Part shown: one piece after another, positions 8,723-16,822 of the stretch | Layout: each line of letters opens with the position of its first letter | Position numbering within the stretch: the stretch's first letter is position 1 | From: JBOGWA01 sp050693155 | Lineage (GTDB): Bacteria; Actinomycetota; UBA4738; CALAEC01 | Length of the DNA stretch: 64,000 bases | Assembly (NCBI GenBank): GCA_050693155.1 | Contig: JBOGWA010000128.1 | Span: 1-64,000, forward strand | Direction of reading: 5' to 3' | Notes under the pieces: model-generated | The model's database searches: none | What the model was told of the DNA's origin: nothing | What the model saw: the letters and a program-made list of their open reading frames with translations, nothing else | Translations under genes and position numbers: made by a program

Positions 8723-9195
8723 TGCTCGAGAAGCTCTCCGACCCAGGGAAGGTCAAGCTCTGGGCGGGCTCGGTCCCGGTTCGCCACCGCTACACGCCGG
8801 GCATTGCCGGTGAGGCGTTCTTCCGGGCGCTCAAGGAAGACGGTCGGCTCCTCGCCTCCCGATGCGAGTCGTGCGGGATCACCTACTGTCCGGCGCGGCT
8901 GTTCTGCGAGCGGTGTTTCGCCGAGCTCGAGCCCGGCGTCACGGTTGGCCCTCAGGGCGTGCTCGAGTCGTTCACTGTGGGCTACCAGGGCCCGGACGGC
9001 GAACGTCTGAACGAGCCGGCGATGGTTGGCCTGGTCCGGCTCGACGGGGCGGACACAGTGTTCGTTCACTTTCTCGTAGAAGTAGAGGAAGGCGCGCTGG
9101 AGATCGGTCGGCGTGTGGAGGCAGTCTTCTTGCCCAAGCAAGAACGCACGGGCTCGATCCTTGACCTCCAGGGCTTCCGTCTTTTGGAGCCGTAG
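8722..9195 (+). CDS. DUF35 zinc-ribbon/OB-fold protein, second copy
   Basis: The 157-residue protein has zinc-ribbon cysteines at C48, C51, C62 and C65 and an OB-fold ending in LDLQGFRLLEP. Two DUF35 genes following two thiolase-like genes suggests one carrier/adaptor per catalytic subunit. GTG 8722 shares its first base with the previous stop. The 3' 224 bases overlap an antisense reading frame that extends the subtilisin gene; the DUF35 frame is the conserved one there. Confidence 0.9.
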   Translation: MLEKLSDPGKVKLWAGSVPVRHRYTPGIAGEAFFRALKEDGRLLASRCESCGITYCPARLFCERCFAELEPGVTVGPQGVLESFTVGYQGPDGERLNEPAMVGLVRLDGADTVFVHFLVEVEEGALEIGRRVEAVFLPKQERTGSILDLQGFRLLEP

Positions 9196-11266
9196 CCCGG
9201 GTTTCCTCCCGCTCTCTCCCTCGCTCCACCGAGACCGCCGTCGCGTTCGAGATCACCAGGGCGAAGTCCTGGTCGGTGCCGTCGCCGCGGAAGAGGATTC
9301 CGTCTCCGGGGAGATTGTGCGCGGCGACGCGGACGCGATACCGGCCCTCAGGGCGCTGAACGTAGACATTCTCGAGGTTGTTCATCCGATCTCGCTTCCC
9401 CCCCGTGAGGGACCAGCCCTCGAGGAAGGCGTTCCCGCGGTACGTCGAATCCGATCCTTGCACCGACAGGTCGAGATCGTTGACGAGCGTCGGGTCCGTT
9501 TCCTTCTTGACCGGCGTCGCCGGCTCGTCCGTCCACACGAGCGACACCTTGAGCGGGCGCCCCGGATCGGCGACCTCTACGACGAAATCCCACCAGTGGT
9601 CGATCGCGCTCAGTCCCTTGGTCTCGTCCACGTAGACGCGTGAGGCCGAGGGATCGAAGAGATTTCCGAGGTGCAACCGTCCCCAGCCCTCGTTGAAGTT
9701 CGGGATGTCCGGAACTCCCATGTCGTGAGCGGAATTGATGAGCAGGGCTTTCGACATCGCGGGCGAGGGGTCGGCGCCATCGTTTCGCTCGCGCCACCAT
9801 TGCGTGATGAGCGCCACGGCCCCCGCCACGTGCGGGGATGACATCGAGGTGCCGCTGCACATCGCGTAGCGGCCGAAAGAGTTCCCGTCGCTCGGGGGCT
9901 CGAAGCAGGCAGAGGAGGCAGTGCTGGATCGTGTGGAGGCGACGTTTTCTCCCGGCGCCGCGATCGTGGGCAGGATCCTCCCGTCGCTTGCGGGACCGCG
10001 GCTCGAGAAGGAGGAAACGATGTCGACGTCTCGGCGCCCCTCAGAGCCGCTGACCTTCGTGAACCGCTGCGACCGCGTGCTTGCGACCGTGATGATGTTC
10101 TTCGCCTCCTTCGGAGACGTGATCGTTGCCAGGCTCGAGCCCGAGTTGCCGGCGGAGAACACCATCGTGAACTGCTCGGCGCCGGGTGCGAGGAGGTCGC
10201 CATCCCGAACGAGGGTGTCGATCATCCGCGCGCTCGCCAGATAGCCGTTGCCCTCGCCCGTGTTCCAAGAGGCGTTCCAGATGGCGGCGCCGCTCAGGAG
10301 CGCATCTCGCGTCATCTCCGCGAATCCGAAACCGTCCCGAGGCGGCCAGTCACTCGACACCGTTGCAGGCGAGGTCGTCGAGATGACGTTCTGGTCCAGC
10401 AAGGTCGCTCCCGGCGCAACGCCGAGGCCGTAGAGGAAGCCGGCGAAGTCTCGCGAACCTCCTTGCGCGCGGAGGAGCGTCCCGTCGCCGGCCACGATTC
10501 CGGCCACGTGCGTGCCGTGGCCGTAGCTGTCCACGGGCTCGCCGGTGGGGAGGGCGGAGTAGTCCTCCGGCTTCTCGACGCGACCTTCCAGGTCGGGGTG
10601 GCTCGCGTCGATGCCGGTGTCGGTGATCGAAACCGCGACGCCGGATCCATCCAGGCCGACCGAATTCAGCCAACTCTCATATCCGGGGATGGGTCGGTTG
10701 CTCGGAGCGTCGAGGTTGCCGGCGATGATCTGTGCGGTCCCCTCGTCGTCGGGGTAGAGGCCCCTCATCGACGGCCCGATGTAGAGCACGTCCGCCCGCT
10801 GGGCCAGGCTCGAGAGATCTCCCGCTCCGACCAACAGCGTCACTTCGTAGAGAGGCCCATCGTCAGGGAGGGCCGTCACCGTCCCGATTTCCCCGATCTC
10901 GGTCAGAGCCTGCTCGACCTCGGCGATCTGCTCGCCATGGACGAGTACCGCGACGGGGAGGCTGCCATCGATCGCCGGCGAGAGGGCGAGCTTCTCGACC
11001 GGCAGGACGGCGCGAACCGACCGAACGTGTTGAAGCGCCCGACTCCGCGCCAGGGCGTCCTCGCCCAGCCACGAGAGGTACGAATCGTGCGGCACGTACA
11101 AGAGTGACCGGGCGCCGAGCGCTTCCAGGGATGCCCGATCGGCGCTCGTGATCCGTTCCGCGAACGTCACCCGGTACCAACCTCCCTCGTCGTTTCCGGA
11201 AGCGGCGCCGACCGGCGCCAAGGAGATGGCGACGGTTGCGATGACGGCCGCGAGGAGACGTTTCAA
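8972..11266 (-). CDS. Secreted subtilisin-like serine peptidase (S8), with a run-on C-terminal tail
   Basis: The product has a signal peptide (MKRLLAAVIATVAISLAPVGAA), a propeptide-like region to about residue 190, then the S8 domain with catalytic Asp216 (TDTGID), His250 (GHGTHVAG) and Ser474 (GTSMSSPHVAGA), with Asn in SAGNSG as oxyanion residue. A C-terminal beta-barrel follows (VNDLDLSVQG ... FALVISNATA, to about residue 670). The frame then continues about 95 residues through Arg/Pro-rich sequence into the antisense of the DUF35 gene before TGA 8972-8974. That tail looks like loss of an original stop. The ATG overlaps the P450 stop, so it is last in the ligase-P450-protease operon. Confidence 0.9.
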   Translation of the reverse strand: MKRLLAAVIATVAISLAPVGAASGNDEGGWYRVTFAERITSADRASLEALGARSLLYVPHDSYLSWLGEDALARSRALQHVRSVRAVLPVEKLALSPAIDGSLPVAVLVHGEQIAEVEQALTEIGEIGTVTALPDDGPLYEVTLLVGAGDLSSLAQRADVLYIGPSMRGLYPDDEGTAQIIAGNLDAPSNRPIPGYESWLNSVGLDGSGVAVSITDTGIDASHPDLEGRVEKPEDYSALPTGEPVDSYGHGTHVAGIVAGDGTLLRAQGGSRDFAGFLYGLGVAPGATLLDQNVISTTSPATVSSDWPPRDGFGFAEMTRDALLSGAAIWNASWNTGEGNGYLASARMIDTLVRDGDLLAPGAEQFTMVFSAGNSGSSLATITSPKEAKNIITVASTRSQRFTKVSGSEGRRDVDIVSSFSSRGPASDGRILPTIAAPGENVASTRSSTASSACFEPPSDGNSFGRYAMCSGTSMSSPHVAGAVALITQWWRERNDGADPSPAMSKALLINSAHDMGVPDIPNFNEGWGRLHLGNLFDPSASRVYVDETKGLSAIDHWWDFVVEVADPGRPLKVSLVWTDEPATPVKKETDPTLVNDLDLSVQGSDSTYRGNAFLEGWSLTGGKRDRMNNLENVYVQRPEGRYRVRVAAHNLPGDGILFRGDGTDQDFALVISNATAVSVERGREREETRATAPKDGSPGGQGSSPCVLAWARRLPPHADRSPARLPLLLRESERTLCPPRRAGPGQPSPARSDVRRPGPGSPQ

Positions 11267-12618
11267 GCGCTGCGTCTCGAGTGGAGCGTCATCCGCATCC
11301 CGCCCTCGGGGCGAAGGACGATGCTCGGCAGAAGCTCGGGGACCTCATCGCTCACCGAGCGGATCCTCCAGTTCTGCGCGATGCTCGCGAGAACGAGTAC
11401 GCCTTCCGCCATTGCGAACGGTTCGCCGAGGCAGACGCGCGGCCCCCCACCAAATGGGTAGTAGGAGTACTTCGGCCGCTTGTCGGTCGGTTCCCGAATC
11501 CAGCGTTCGGGCCTGAAGGCGTCCGGGTCCTCGAAGAAGCGGGGGTCCCGGTGAAGGACCCATTGCGGCATGAGCACGATCGAATCCTTGGGAATGCGAA
11601 CCCCTCCTACCTCGGTGTCCTTGTTCGCTCTCCGATCGATCAGCCAGACCGGCGGGTAGAGGCGCATCGCCTCCAAGAAGATCGCCTTCGCGTACGGCAG
11701 CGCCTCCGTATCGTCGACCGATGCCGGTCGTGACCCAAGAACTGCATCGAGCTCCTCGTGCAGCTTCGACTCTTCATCCGGGTGCAGGGCAAGGAGATGC
11801 CACGCAAACGTCAGGCCGTTCGACGTCGTTTCGTGCCCCGCAAGGACGAGCGTCATCAGCTCGTCCCTCAGTTGCTCGTCGGACATTGACGTCTCGGGAT
11901 GCTCCAGCCCCCGGATGAGGGTGGAGAGCAGATCAGAGCCGCGAGCCCCTTCATTTCGACGTTGATCGATCAACTCGTAGATTGCCTCGTCCATGGTCTT
12001 CCGAGCCGGTTCGAGCCGTTGGGAGATCTCTGGAGGCAGCAGGTCAGCCGAGAGGCTCGAGGGGTGGAACGACTTCCGGAAGGCTTCGAGCCACAGCGTG
12101 AGACCGTCTCCGATCCCTCGTGCGAATGCGTCATCGACTTCCAGGTCGAAGATGGCCCTACAGATGATCCAGAGCGCAAGCAGCCGCATCTCCTCGTTGA
12201 TGTTGACCTCCTGCTCGGACGCCCAGCGGTCTTGAAACCGCGTGCTCTCCTCGAGCATCACCTGGGCGTACGCGCTGATCTGACGAGGGCCGAAACCGGG
12301 TTGGAGGATCGGGCGCTGCCGGTCGTGGAGCTCGCCGTCCGATGTGATGAGACCCTGACCCAGGATCATCGCGAGCTTCGCGTTGCTCACTCCCTTGTTG
12401 AAGTCTCGATGTCGAACGGTGAGGACCTCGCGGACGAGATCCGGATGATTGAGCGCGAAGCAGCGTTGGAGGCCCAGTCTCCATTGGGCCATGTACGGGT
12501 GGGTGCGTCCGACCTTCTCCATGAAGTCGATTGGGTGGCGGAGCCACTCCTCGACCGAGGCCAGGCCACCTCCCAGCATGACCGGCTCGAGCCGTTCCGG
12601 ATCGCTCTCTGTCTTCAT
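11263..12618 (-). CDS. Cytochrome P450
   Basis: The 451-residue protein has all P450 landmarks: AGHETTSN in the I helix (residues 260-267), the ExxR pair Glu316/Arg319, and the heme loop FGGGPRVCLG with thiolate Cys396. Its layout resembles soluble bacterial P450s of the CYP102-domain/CYP4-like type that act on fatty acyl chains, but substrate cannot be read directly. It sits between a fatty acyl-AMP ligase-like gene and the subtilisin gene with four-base overlaps on both sides, which suggests an activated lipid chain as substrate. No ferredoxin or reductase gene is adjacent. Confidence 0.93.
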   Translation of the reverse strand: MKTESDPERLEPVMLGGGLASVEEWLRHPIDFMEKVGRTHPYMAQWRLGLQRCFALNHPDLVREVLTVRHRDFNKGVSNAKLAMILGQGLITSDGELHDRQRPILQPGFGPRQISAYAQVMLEESTRFQDRWASEQEVNINEEMRLLALWIICRAIFDLEVDDAFARGIGDGLTLWLEAFRKSFHPSSLSADLLPPEISQRLEPARKTMDEAIYELIDQRRNEGARGSDLLSTLIRGLEHPETSMSDEQLRDELMTLVLAGHETTSNGLTFAWHLLALHPDEESKLHEELDAVLGSRPASVDDTEALPYAKAIFLEAMRLYPPVWLIDRRANKDTEVGGVRIPKDSIVLMPQWVLHRDPRFFEDPDAFRPERWIREPTDKRPKYSYYPFGGGPRVCLGEPFAMAEGVLVLASIAQNWRIRSVSDEVPELLPSIVLRPEGGMRMTLHSRRSA

Positions 12619-14240
12619 GGCACGGTCTCGGGTGTCAGCTCTCCGCGCGCGTGGGCGTCACGAAGAGCGCTTCGCCGAAGCTTCCCGCTCGTCGTCTTCG
12701 GCGCGGATCCTCGCGGCAGGACCACAACCTCGCCGACGGTGATGCCCACCGACTCGTTGACGGCCTTGCGGACGAGCTTCGGCAGGGCATCCGGATCGGC
12801 ATCCCGGGCGGGTTCCACGGCCACGACCACGTGCCCCTCGCCATCGCCGGGGGCCGCGAAGGCGATGCAGGATCCAGGGCGCACCCCGTAGACACGGCTC
12901 GCCGCCCACTCGATGTCCTCGGGGGCGTAGTTATTGCCCATGACGATGATGAGGTCCTTGATCCGGCCGGTCACGAACAGCTCGCCATCCGACAGGTAGC
13001 CGAGGTCGCCGGTGCGAAGCCAGCCATCCACAAAGGGATCTGGGGCATCACCGAGATATCCGGACATGAGCGACGGGCTTCGGAGGAGGATCTCGGCGAC
13101 GTGGCGGTCGGGCACGTCGCCGGCATCATTCGCGATACGAACCTCGACGCCGGGCATCGGCGGTCCGCTCGACACGATGCGTTTGGACGCGCCACTCCCG
13201 CCCGAGATTGCTCTCCCGGACGTCGCAAGCTCTTCGATGTCGACCTCGTCGATCCGGATCTCGGTCCCCCGCGTCGTGAGCGTGGCTCCCAGCACGTTCT
13301 CCGCCAGCCCGTAGGCGATGAGCAGGGTTCCTGGACGAAGGCCCAGTTGCCCGCCGACTTGAAGGATGAGGTCGACCATAAAGGGGTCAATCGACTCCGC
13401 GCTCAGAACCGCAAGGACGATTGGAGAGAGATCGATCCCGGTCGGGTCCCGAAGCGCGGCCTTGAGCGCGGCCCCCCACGCGGACGCCGGTCCGCCAGTG
13501 AAGCCGGCTCCTACCTCCGCGATCAGCCGAAACCACAGCGCCGGATCCTTCGCCATCAGCTCGGTCGGCATGAGATGCGCGTCCACGCCGTACACGAGGG
13601 GGCACGTGACGAAGCCGAAAAGCCCGTAGTCGTGAAACAGGGGAAGCCAGGCCAGCGTGGGGTTGTCCTTTCCGAGTCCACTGTTGACGGAGTTCGACCG
13701 AGACGCGGCAAGGATGGCTTGATGGGAGAGCGTCGCGCCTTTTGGTGATGCGGTGCTGCCGGAGGTGAATTGGATGGCCGCGATGCCCTCGGGATCGAGA
13801 TCGGGAAGCGCTCGAGCCTGGGGACTCGGGACCGAGGCGTCCCAAGAGAACGCGACTTCCGGGGGAATCTCATCGAAGAAGCGGGGATGCACCAAGACCG
13901 TTTGGCACTCCGCCGCTTGGATCAACGGCTGAAGTCGTTCCGACGACGGGACCCGCCCGCGGAGTCCCGGCGAGTAGGGGAGGGACACGACCGTGCCTCC
14001 GAGGCACCACGTCGAGAATGCCCACTTCACCCATTCAGGGTGGTTCGGCCCCAGGATCCCAACCGTGCCCCCGGGTCCCACGCCTCGGTCGGCCAGCACC
14101 TGTGCTCCCCCGAACATCGCATCCACGAGCTCGTCTCCAGGCAGGGTGCGCATGACGTCGTCGAGGTGAAAGTGCATGGCCCAGCCCGCTTCCGCGCCCT
14201 GAACGAGGGCTTCGGGGATCGTCGTCGCCTCGTTATTCAT
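12615..14240 (-). CDS. Fatty acyl-AMP ligase-like adenylating enzyme
   Basis: The 541-residue AMP-binding enzyme has FTSGSTASPKGA (ATP loop), LPLFHDYGLFG, AYGLAENVLGAT and GRIKDLIIVMGNNYAPEDIE. These follow the FAAL pattern, not the acyl-CoA synthetase pattern, so the expected product is an acyl-adenylate passed to a carrier protein. No carrier protein or polyketide synthase is adjacent; the only carrier protein in the window is at 50727. I start at ATG 14240 (MNNEATTIPE) instead of a TTG 15 bases earlier. First gene of an operon with the P450 and the subtilisin. Confidence 0.85.
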   Translation of the reverse strand: MNNEATTIPEALVQGAEAGWAMHFHLDDVMRTLPGDELVDAMFGGAQVLADRGVGPGGTVGILGPNHPEWVKWAFSTWCLGGTVVSLPYSPGLRGRVPSSERLQPLIQAAECQTVLVHPRFFDEIPPEVAFSWDASVPSPQARALPDLDPEGIAAIQFTSGSTASPKGATLSHQAILAASRSNSVNSGLGKDNPTLAWLPLFHDYGLFGFVTCPLVYGVDAHLMPTELMAKDPALWFRLIAEVGAGFTGGPASAWGAALKAALRDPTGIDLSPIVLAVLSAESIDPFMVDLILQVGGQLGLRPGTLLIAYGLAENVLGATLTTRGTEIRIDEVDIEELATSGRAISGGSGASKRIVSSGPPMPGVEVRIANDAGDVPDRHVAEILLRSPSLMSGYLGDAPDPFVDGWLRTGDLGYLSDGELFVTGRIKDLIIVMGNNYAPEDIEWAASRVYGVRPGSCIAFAAPGDGEGHVVVAVEPARDADPDALPKLVRKAVNESVGITVGEVVVLPRGSAPKTTSGKLRRSALRDAHARGELTPETVP

Positions 14241-14353
14241 GTGTTTGAACCGCAACCGGTCGACTCATTCGGTGGAGTCGGGTCCGGGAATTATCTCTGA
14301 ATCTGCGCCTCACGGGGGCGGAGGGTGGCGTCGGGCGCTCGATGAGGCTCGAC

Positions 14354-14359
14354 TAGACT
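14354..14359 (+). promoter_or_regulatory. Candidate -10 box TAGACT before acyl-CoA dehydrogenase
   Basis: TAGACT lies 19 bases before the ATG at 14379, within the 138-base gap between the divergent acyl-AMP ligase and acyl-CoA dehydrogenase genes. No convincing -35 element is present 17 bases upstream. The rest of the gap is G-rich and shows nothing else I can name. Confidence 0.3.
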
Positions 14360-14378
14360 CCGGGACCGAGAAGTAGAG

Positions 14379-15542
14379 ATGGACTTCGACCTCACGCCCG
14401 AGCAGGAGGAGTTTCGAAAGACCGTCCGTTCGTTCGCTGAGGAGATCATCGCGCCTCGGGCCGAAGAGATGGACCGGTCCGAGGAGCTCCCCATGGACAT
14501 CGTGAAGCAGATGGGCGAGCTCGGGCTCTTCGGCCTTCCGTTCCCCGAGGCGTACGGCGGCCAGGGGGCGGACTTCCTCACGTTCTGTCTCGCGATCGAA
14601 GAGCTCGCTCGCGTCGATTCCTCCATGGCCATCACCCTCGAGGCGGCCGTGGGTCTCGGAGCGAACCCGATCTATCGACACGGGACCGAGGACCAGAAGC
14701 AGCGCTGGCTGGTTCCCATGTGCCACGGAGAGATTCTGGGAGCCTTCGGCCTCACGGAACCGGGCGGTGGCTCCGATGCCGGGGCGACCAAGACGAAGGC
14801 GACGCTCGAAGGTGGGGAGTGGGTCATCAACGGCTCCAAGGCGTTCATCACGAATGCCGGCACGCCGATCTCGAAAGTCGTGACGGTCACCGCCGTGACG
14901 GGTGATCGAGACGACGGCAGCCCGGAGATCTCGACGATCATCATCCCGACCGATACCCCCGGATTCGGGGTCGGAAGGGCGTACCGGAAGATCGGCTGGC
15001 ACGCGAGCGACACTCGAGAGCTCTCGCTCAGCGACTGCCGCGTGCCCGAGAGGAACCTTCTCGGCGAGCGCGGGAAGGGCTTTGCGCAGTTCCTCGAGAC
15101 GCTCGACGACGGGCGAATCGCGATCGCCGCCCTCGCGGTCGGGCTCGCGCAGGGATGCCTCGACGAATCGGTGAAGTACGCGATCGAGCGCCACGCGTTC
15201 GGACGCCCGATCGGAGAGTTCCAGGGCGTCCAGTTCAAGGTCTCCGATATGAAGGTTGCCGTTGAGACGGCGCGCTTGGCGACGTACAAGGCCGCCTGGT
15301 TGCGGGACGGCGGGCGGCCGTACAAGGGTGCGGCGGCTCTCGCGAAGCTGTACGCGAGCGAGATCGCCGTCACCTGCGCCCGGGAGGCGGTTCAGGTCCA
15401 CGGGGGATATGGCTACATGGAGGAGGTCCCCGTCGCTCGCTACTACCGGGACTCGAAGGTCCTCGAAATCGGGGAGGGGACGAGCGAGATCCAGAGGATC
15501 CTGATTGCCCGGGATCTCGGCCTTCCCGGAACTCAGTTCTAG
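14379..15542 (+). CDS. Acyl-CoA dehydrogenase (short-chain/butyryl type)
   Basis: The 387-residue flavoprotein has the acyl-CoA dehydrogenase order: alpha domain (LTPEQEEFRKTVRSFAEE), FAD-binding beta domain (GAFGLTEPGGGSDAGATKT, GSKAFITNAG) and C-terminal helices (HAFGRPIGEFQGVQFK, VQVHGGYGYMEE). The catalytic base is in IGEGTSEIQR, the normal position for short-chain and medium-chain enzymes. It is too short for methylsuccinyl-CoA dehydrogenase, which carries a large N-terminal extension. Monocistronic or nearly so: the next gene has its own promoter. Confidence 0.92.
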   Translation: MDFDLTPEQEEFRKTVRSFAEEIIAPRAEEMDRSEELPMDIVKQMGELGLFGLPFPEAYGGQGADFLTFCLAIEELARVDSSMAITLEAAVGLGANPIYRHGTEDQKQRWLVPMCHGEILGAFGLTEPGGGSDAGATKTKATLEGGEWVINGSKAFITNAGTPISKVVTVTAVTGDRDDGSPEISTIIIPTDTPGFGVGRAYRKIGWHASDTRELSLSDCRVPERNLLGERGKGFAQFLETLDDGRIAIAALAVGLAQGCLDESVKYAIERHAFGRPIGEFQGVQFKVSDMKVAVETARLATYKAAWLRDGGRPYKGAAALAKLYASEIAVTCAREAVQVHGGYGYMEEVPVARYYRDSKVLEIGEGTSEIQRILIARDLGLPGTQF

Positions 15543-15592
15543 CCCCCAAACCTGCCGATAGACCCGATACGGCGTCACGTGGGCAACACAAG

Positions 15593-15621
15593 TTGACTCC
15601 CGTGTCAGGCGCCGTTACTTT
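15593..15621 (+). promoter_or_regulatory. Strong vegetative-type promoter, leaderless configuration, for the M23 gene
   Basis: TTGACT (15593-15598) and TACTTT (15616-15621) are separated by 17 bases, the best -35/-10 pair in the window. The expected start of transcription, about 7 bases on, falls at 15628-15631, on or next to the ATG at 15631. No ribosome-binding site precedes that ATG. The message is therefore predicted to be leaderless. Confidence 0.6.
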
Positions 15622-15630
15622 TTAAGGTCC

Positions 15631-16779
15631 ATGAGCCTTCCGCAGGGGTCGCCTCGGCCTCGGCTGCTGCGTGCCGCAGCGGCCGTCTTGTTGGTCCTGT
15701 CCGTGACCTCCGCCGCGGCCGCGGGGACCGATGATGAGCTCCAGTCGGCTCGGGAGCGTCTTCACGAGCTGAAGCGCGAGCTCCGGGCCGAGCAGGCGAG
15801 CCTCGTCGTCCTCGACGCCGAGATCGAGTCGCTCACTCGCATGATCACGCAGGCGTACGCCCAGAAGATCGCGATCGATGACCGGATCGAGTTCATCCGC
15901 AAGGAGATCGAGAAGAAGGACCGTCAAGGCGACCGGCTCCAGGAGCGGCTCAACGAACGGGCGCGTGAGGCCTACATCGCGGGCCCCGGCGGCGTCTTCG
16001 AGGTGATCCTCGAGTCGGATTCGCTCGCGGAGCTCTCCGACCGGGCCCTGTTCCTCGACCTGCTTTCGGGCGCGGACGCGGATCTCGCAGCGGGCGTCGC
16101 CTACCAGCGAACCGAGCTGGACGAGTTCCGGCTCAGCCTGACGGATCTGCTCTCTCAGCAGGCGGAGCTGCTCGACGATCTTCGAGTCCGTGGGCGTGAG
16201 CTCGAGGCCAAGTTCGGCAAACAGGCGGCCATCACGAACCGGATCGAGGAGCGCTTTCAGGAGCTCGAGGGGCTGATCGAAGACCTCAAGACACAGCGTC
16301 AGCAGGAAGCGATCCTCGCGGCCGTGACGACCCCGCCGCCGGCGCCTCCCGCTCCACCTCCCATCGTGAGCGGGAAAGCCCCCGTGCTCCAGGTCTGCCC
16401 CGTCGCCGAGCCGCGGTCCTACATCGACGACTGGCACTTTCCTCGGCCCGGGGGCCGCGTCCACGAGGGCAACGACATCTTCTCGGAAGACGGGGCTCGA
16501 ATCTTCGCGCCGTTTGACGGCCTTGCTCGGGAACATTGGGGCCGGCTCGGCGGACTTGCCGTCCTCGTCTACGCACCCGATGGCACCTTTGTCTACAACG
16601 CTCACATGTCGAGGTACGCGGGGGTCCACGGGAAGACCGTTCAGGCGGGAGACGTCATCGGGTTCGTGGGACACACGGGAAATGCGGTCGGAACGCCGTC
16701 GCACAATCATTTTCAGTACCACCCGGGCGGAGGGGAGCCCGTGAATCCCTTCCCGTTCCTGAACGCCGTCTGCCGCTAG
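15631..16779 (+). CDS. Secreted coiled-coil M23-family (LytM-like) peptidase or EnvC-like cell-division factor
   Basis: The 382-residue protein has a signal peptide (about residues 1-32, ending in a run of alanines), a long coiled coil to about residue 230 with heptad-like Leu/Glu/Arg content, a proline-rich linker (PPPAPPAPPP) and a C-terminal LytM domain. Zinc ligands are intact: H-x3-D in VHEGNDIF and H-x-H in HNHFQYHP. It could cut peptidoglycan cross-links or activate an amidase in the way EnvC and FtsEX partners do. The promoter just upstream is strong and leaderless. Confidence 0.88.
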   Translation: MSLPQGSPRPRLLRAAAAVLLVLSVTSAAAAGTDDELQSARERLHELKRELRAEQASLVVLDAEIESLTRMITQAYAQKIAIDDRIEFIRKEIEKKDRQGDRLQERLNERAREAYIAGPGGVFEVILESDSLAELSDRALFLDLLSGADADLAAGVAYQRTELDEFRLSLTDLLSQQAELLDDLRVRGRELEAKFGKQAAITNRIEERFQELEGLIEDLKTQRQQEAILAAVTTPPPAPPAPPPIVSGKAPVLQVCPVAEPRSYIDDWHFPRPGGRVHEGNDIFSEDGARIFAPFDGLAREHWGRLGGLAVLVYAPDGTFVYNAHMSRYAGVHGKTVQAGDVIGFVGHTGNAVGTPSHNHFQYHPGGGEPVNPFPFLNAVCR

Positions 16780-16796
16780 CCGCCGGGACCGGCCGG

Positions 16797-16816
16797 TATG
16801 CTTCGTGACCGGAGGG
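16797..16816 (+). promoter_or_regulatory. Candidate -10 box and ribosome site deciding the mutase start
   Basis: TATGCT (16797-16802) lies 20 bases before GTG 16823, and GGAGGG (16811-16816) sits six bases before the same GTG. Together they favour 16823 over the in-frame GTG 16805, which would be inside the expected untranscribed or leader region. Confidence 0.4.
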
Positions 16817-16822
16817 CTCGAC

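Noticed and set aside
14379..15542. Methylsuccinyl-CoA dehydrogenase to complete the ethylmalonyl-CoA pathway
   Set aside because: That enzyme is much longer with an N-terminal extension; this one has the length and active site of an ordinary short-chain acyl-CoA dehydrogenase.
14310..15578. 422-codon minus-strand frame
   Set aside because: Antisense shadow of the acyl-CoA dehydrogenase, whose active-site motif is intact on the plus strand.
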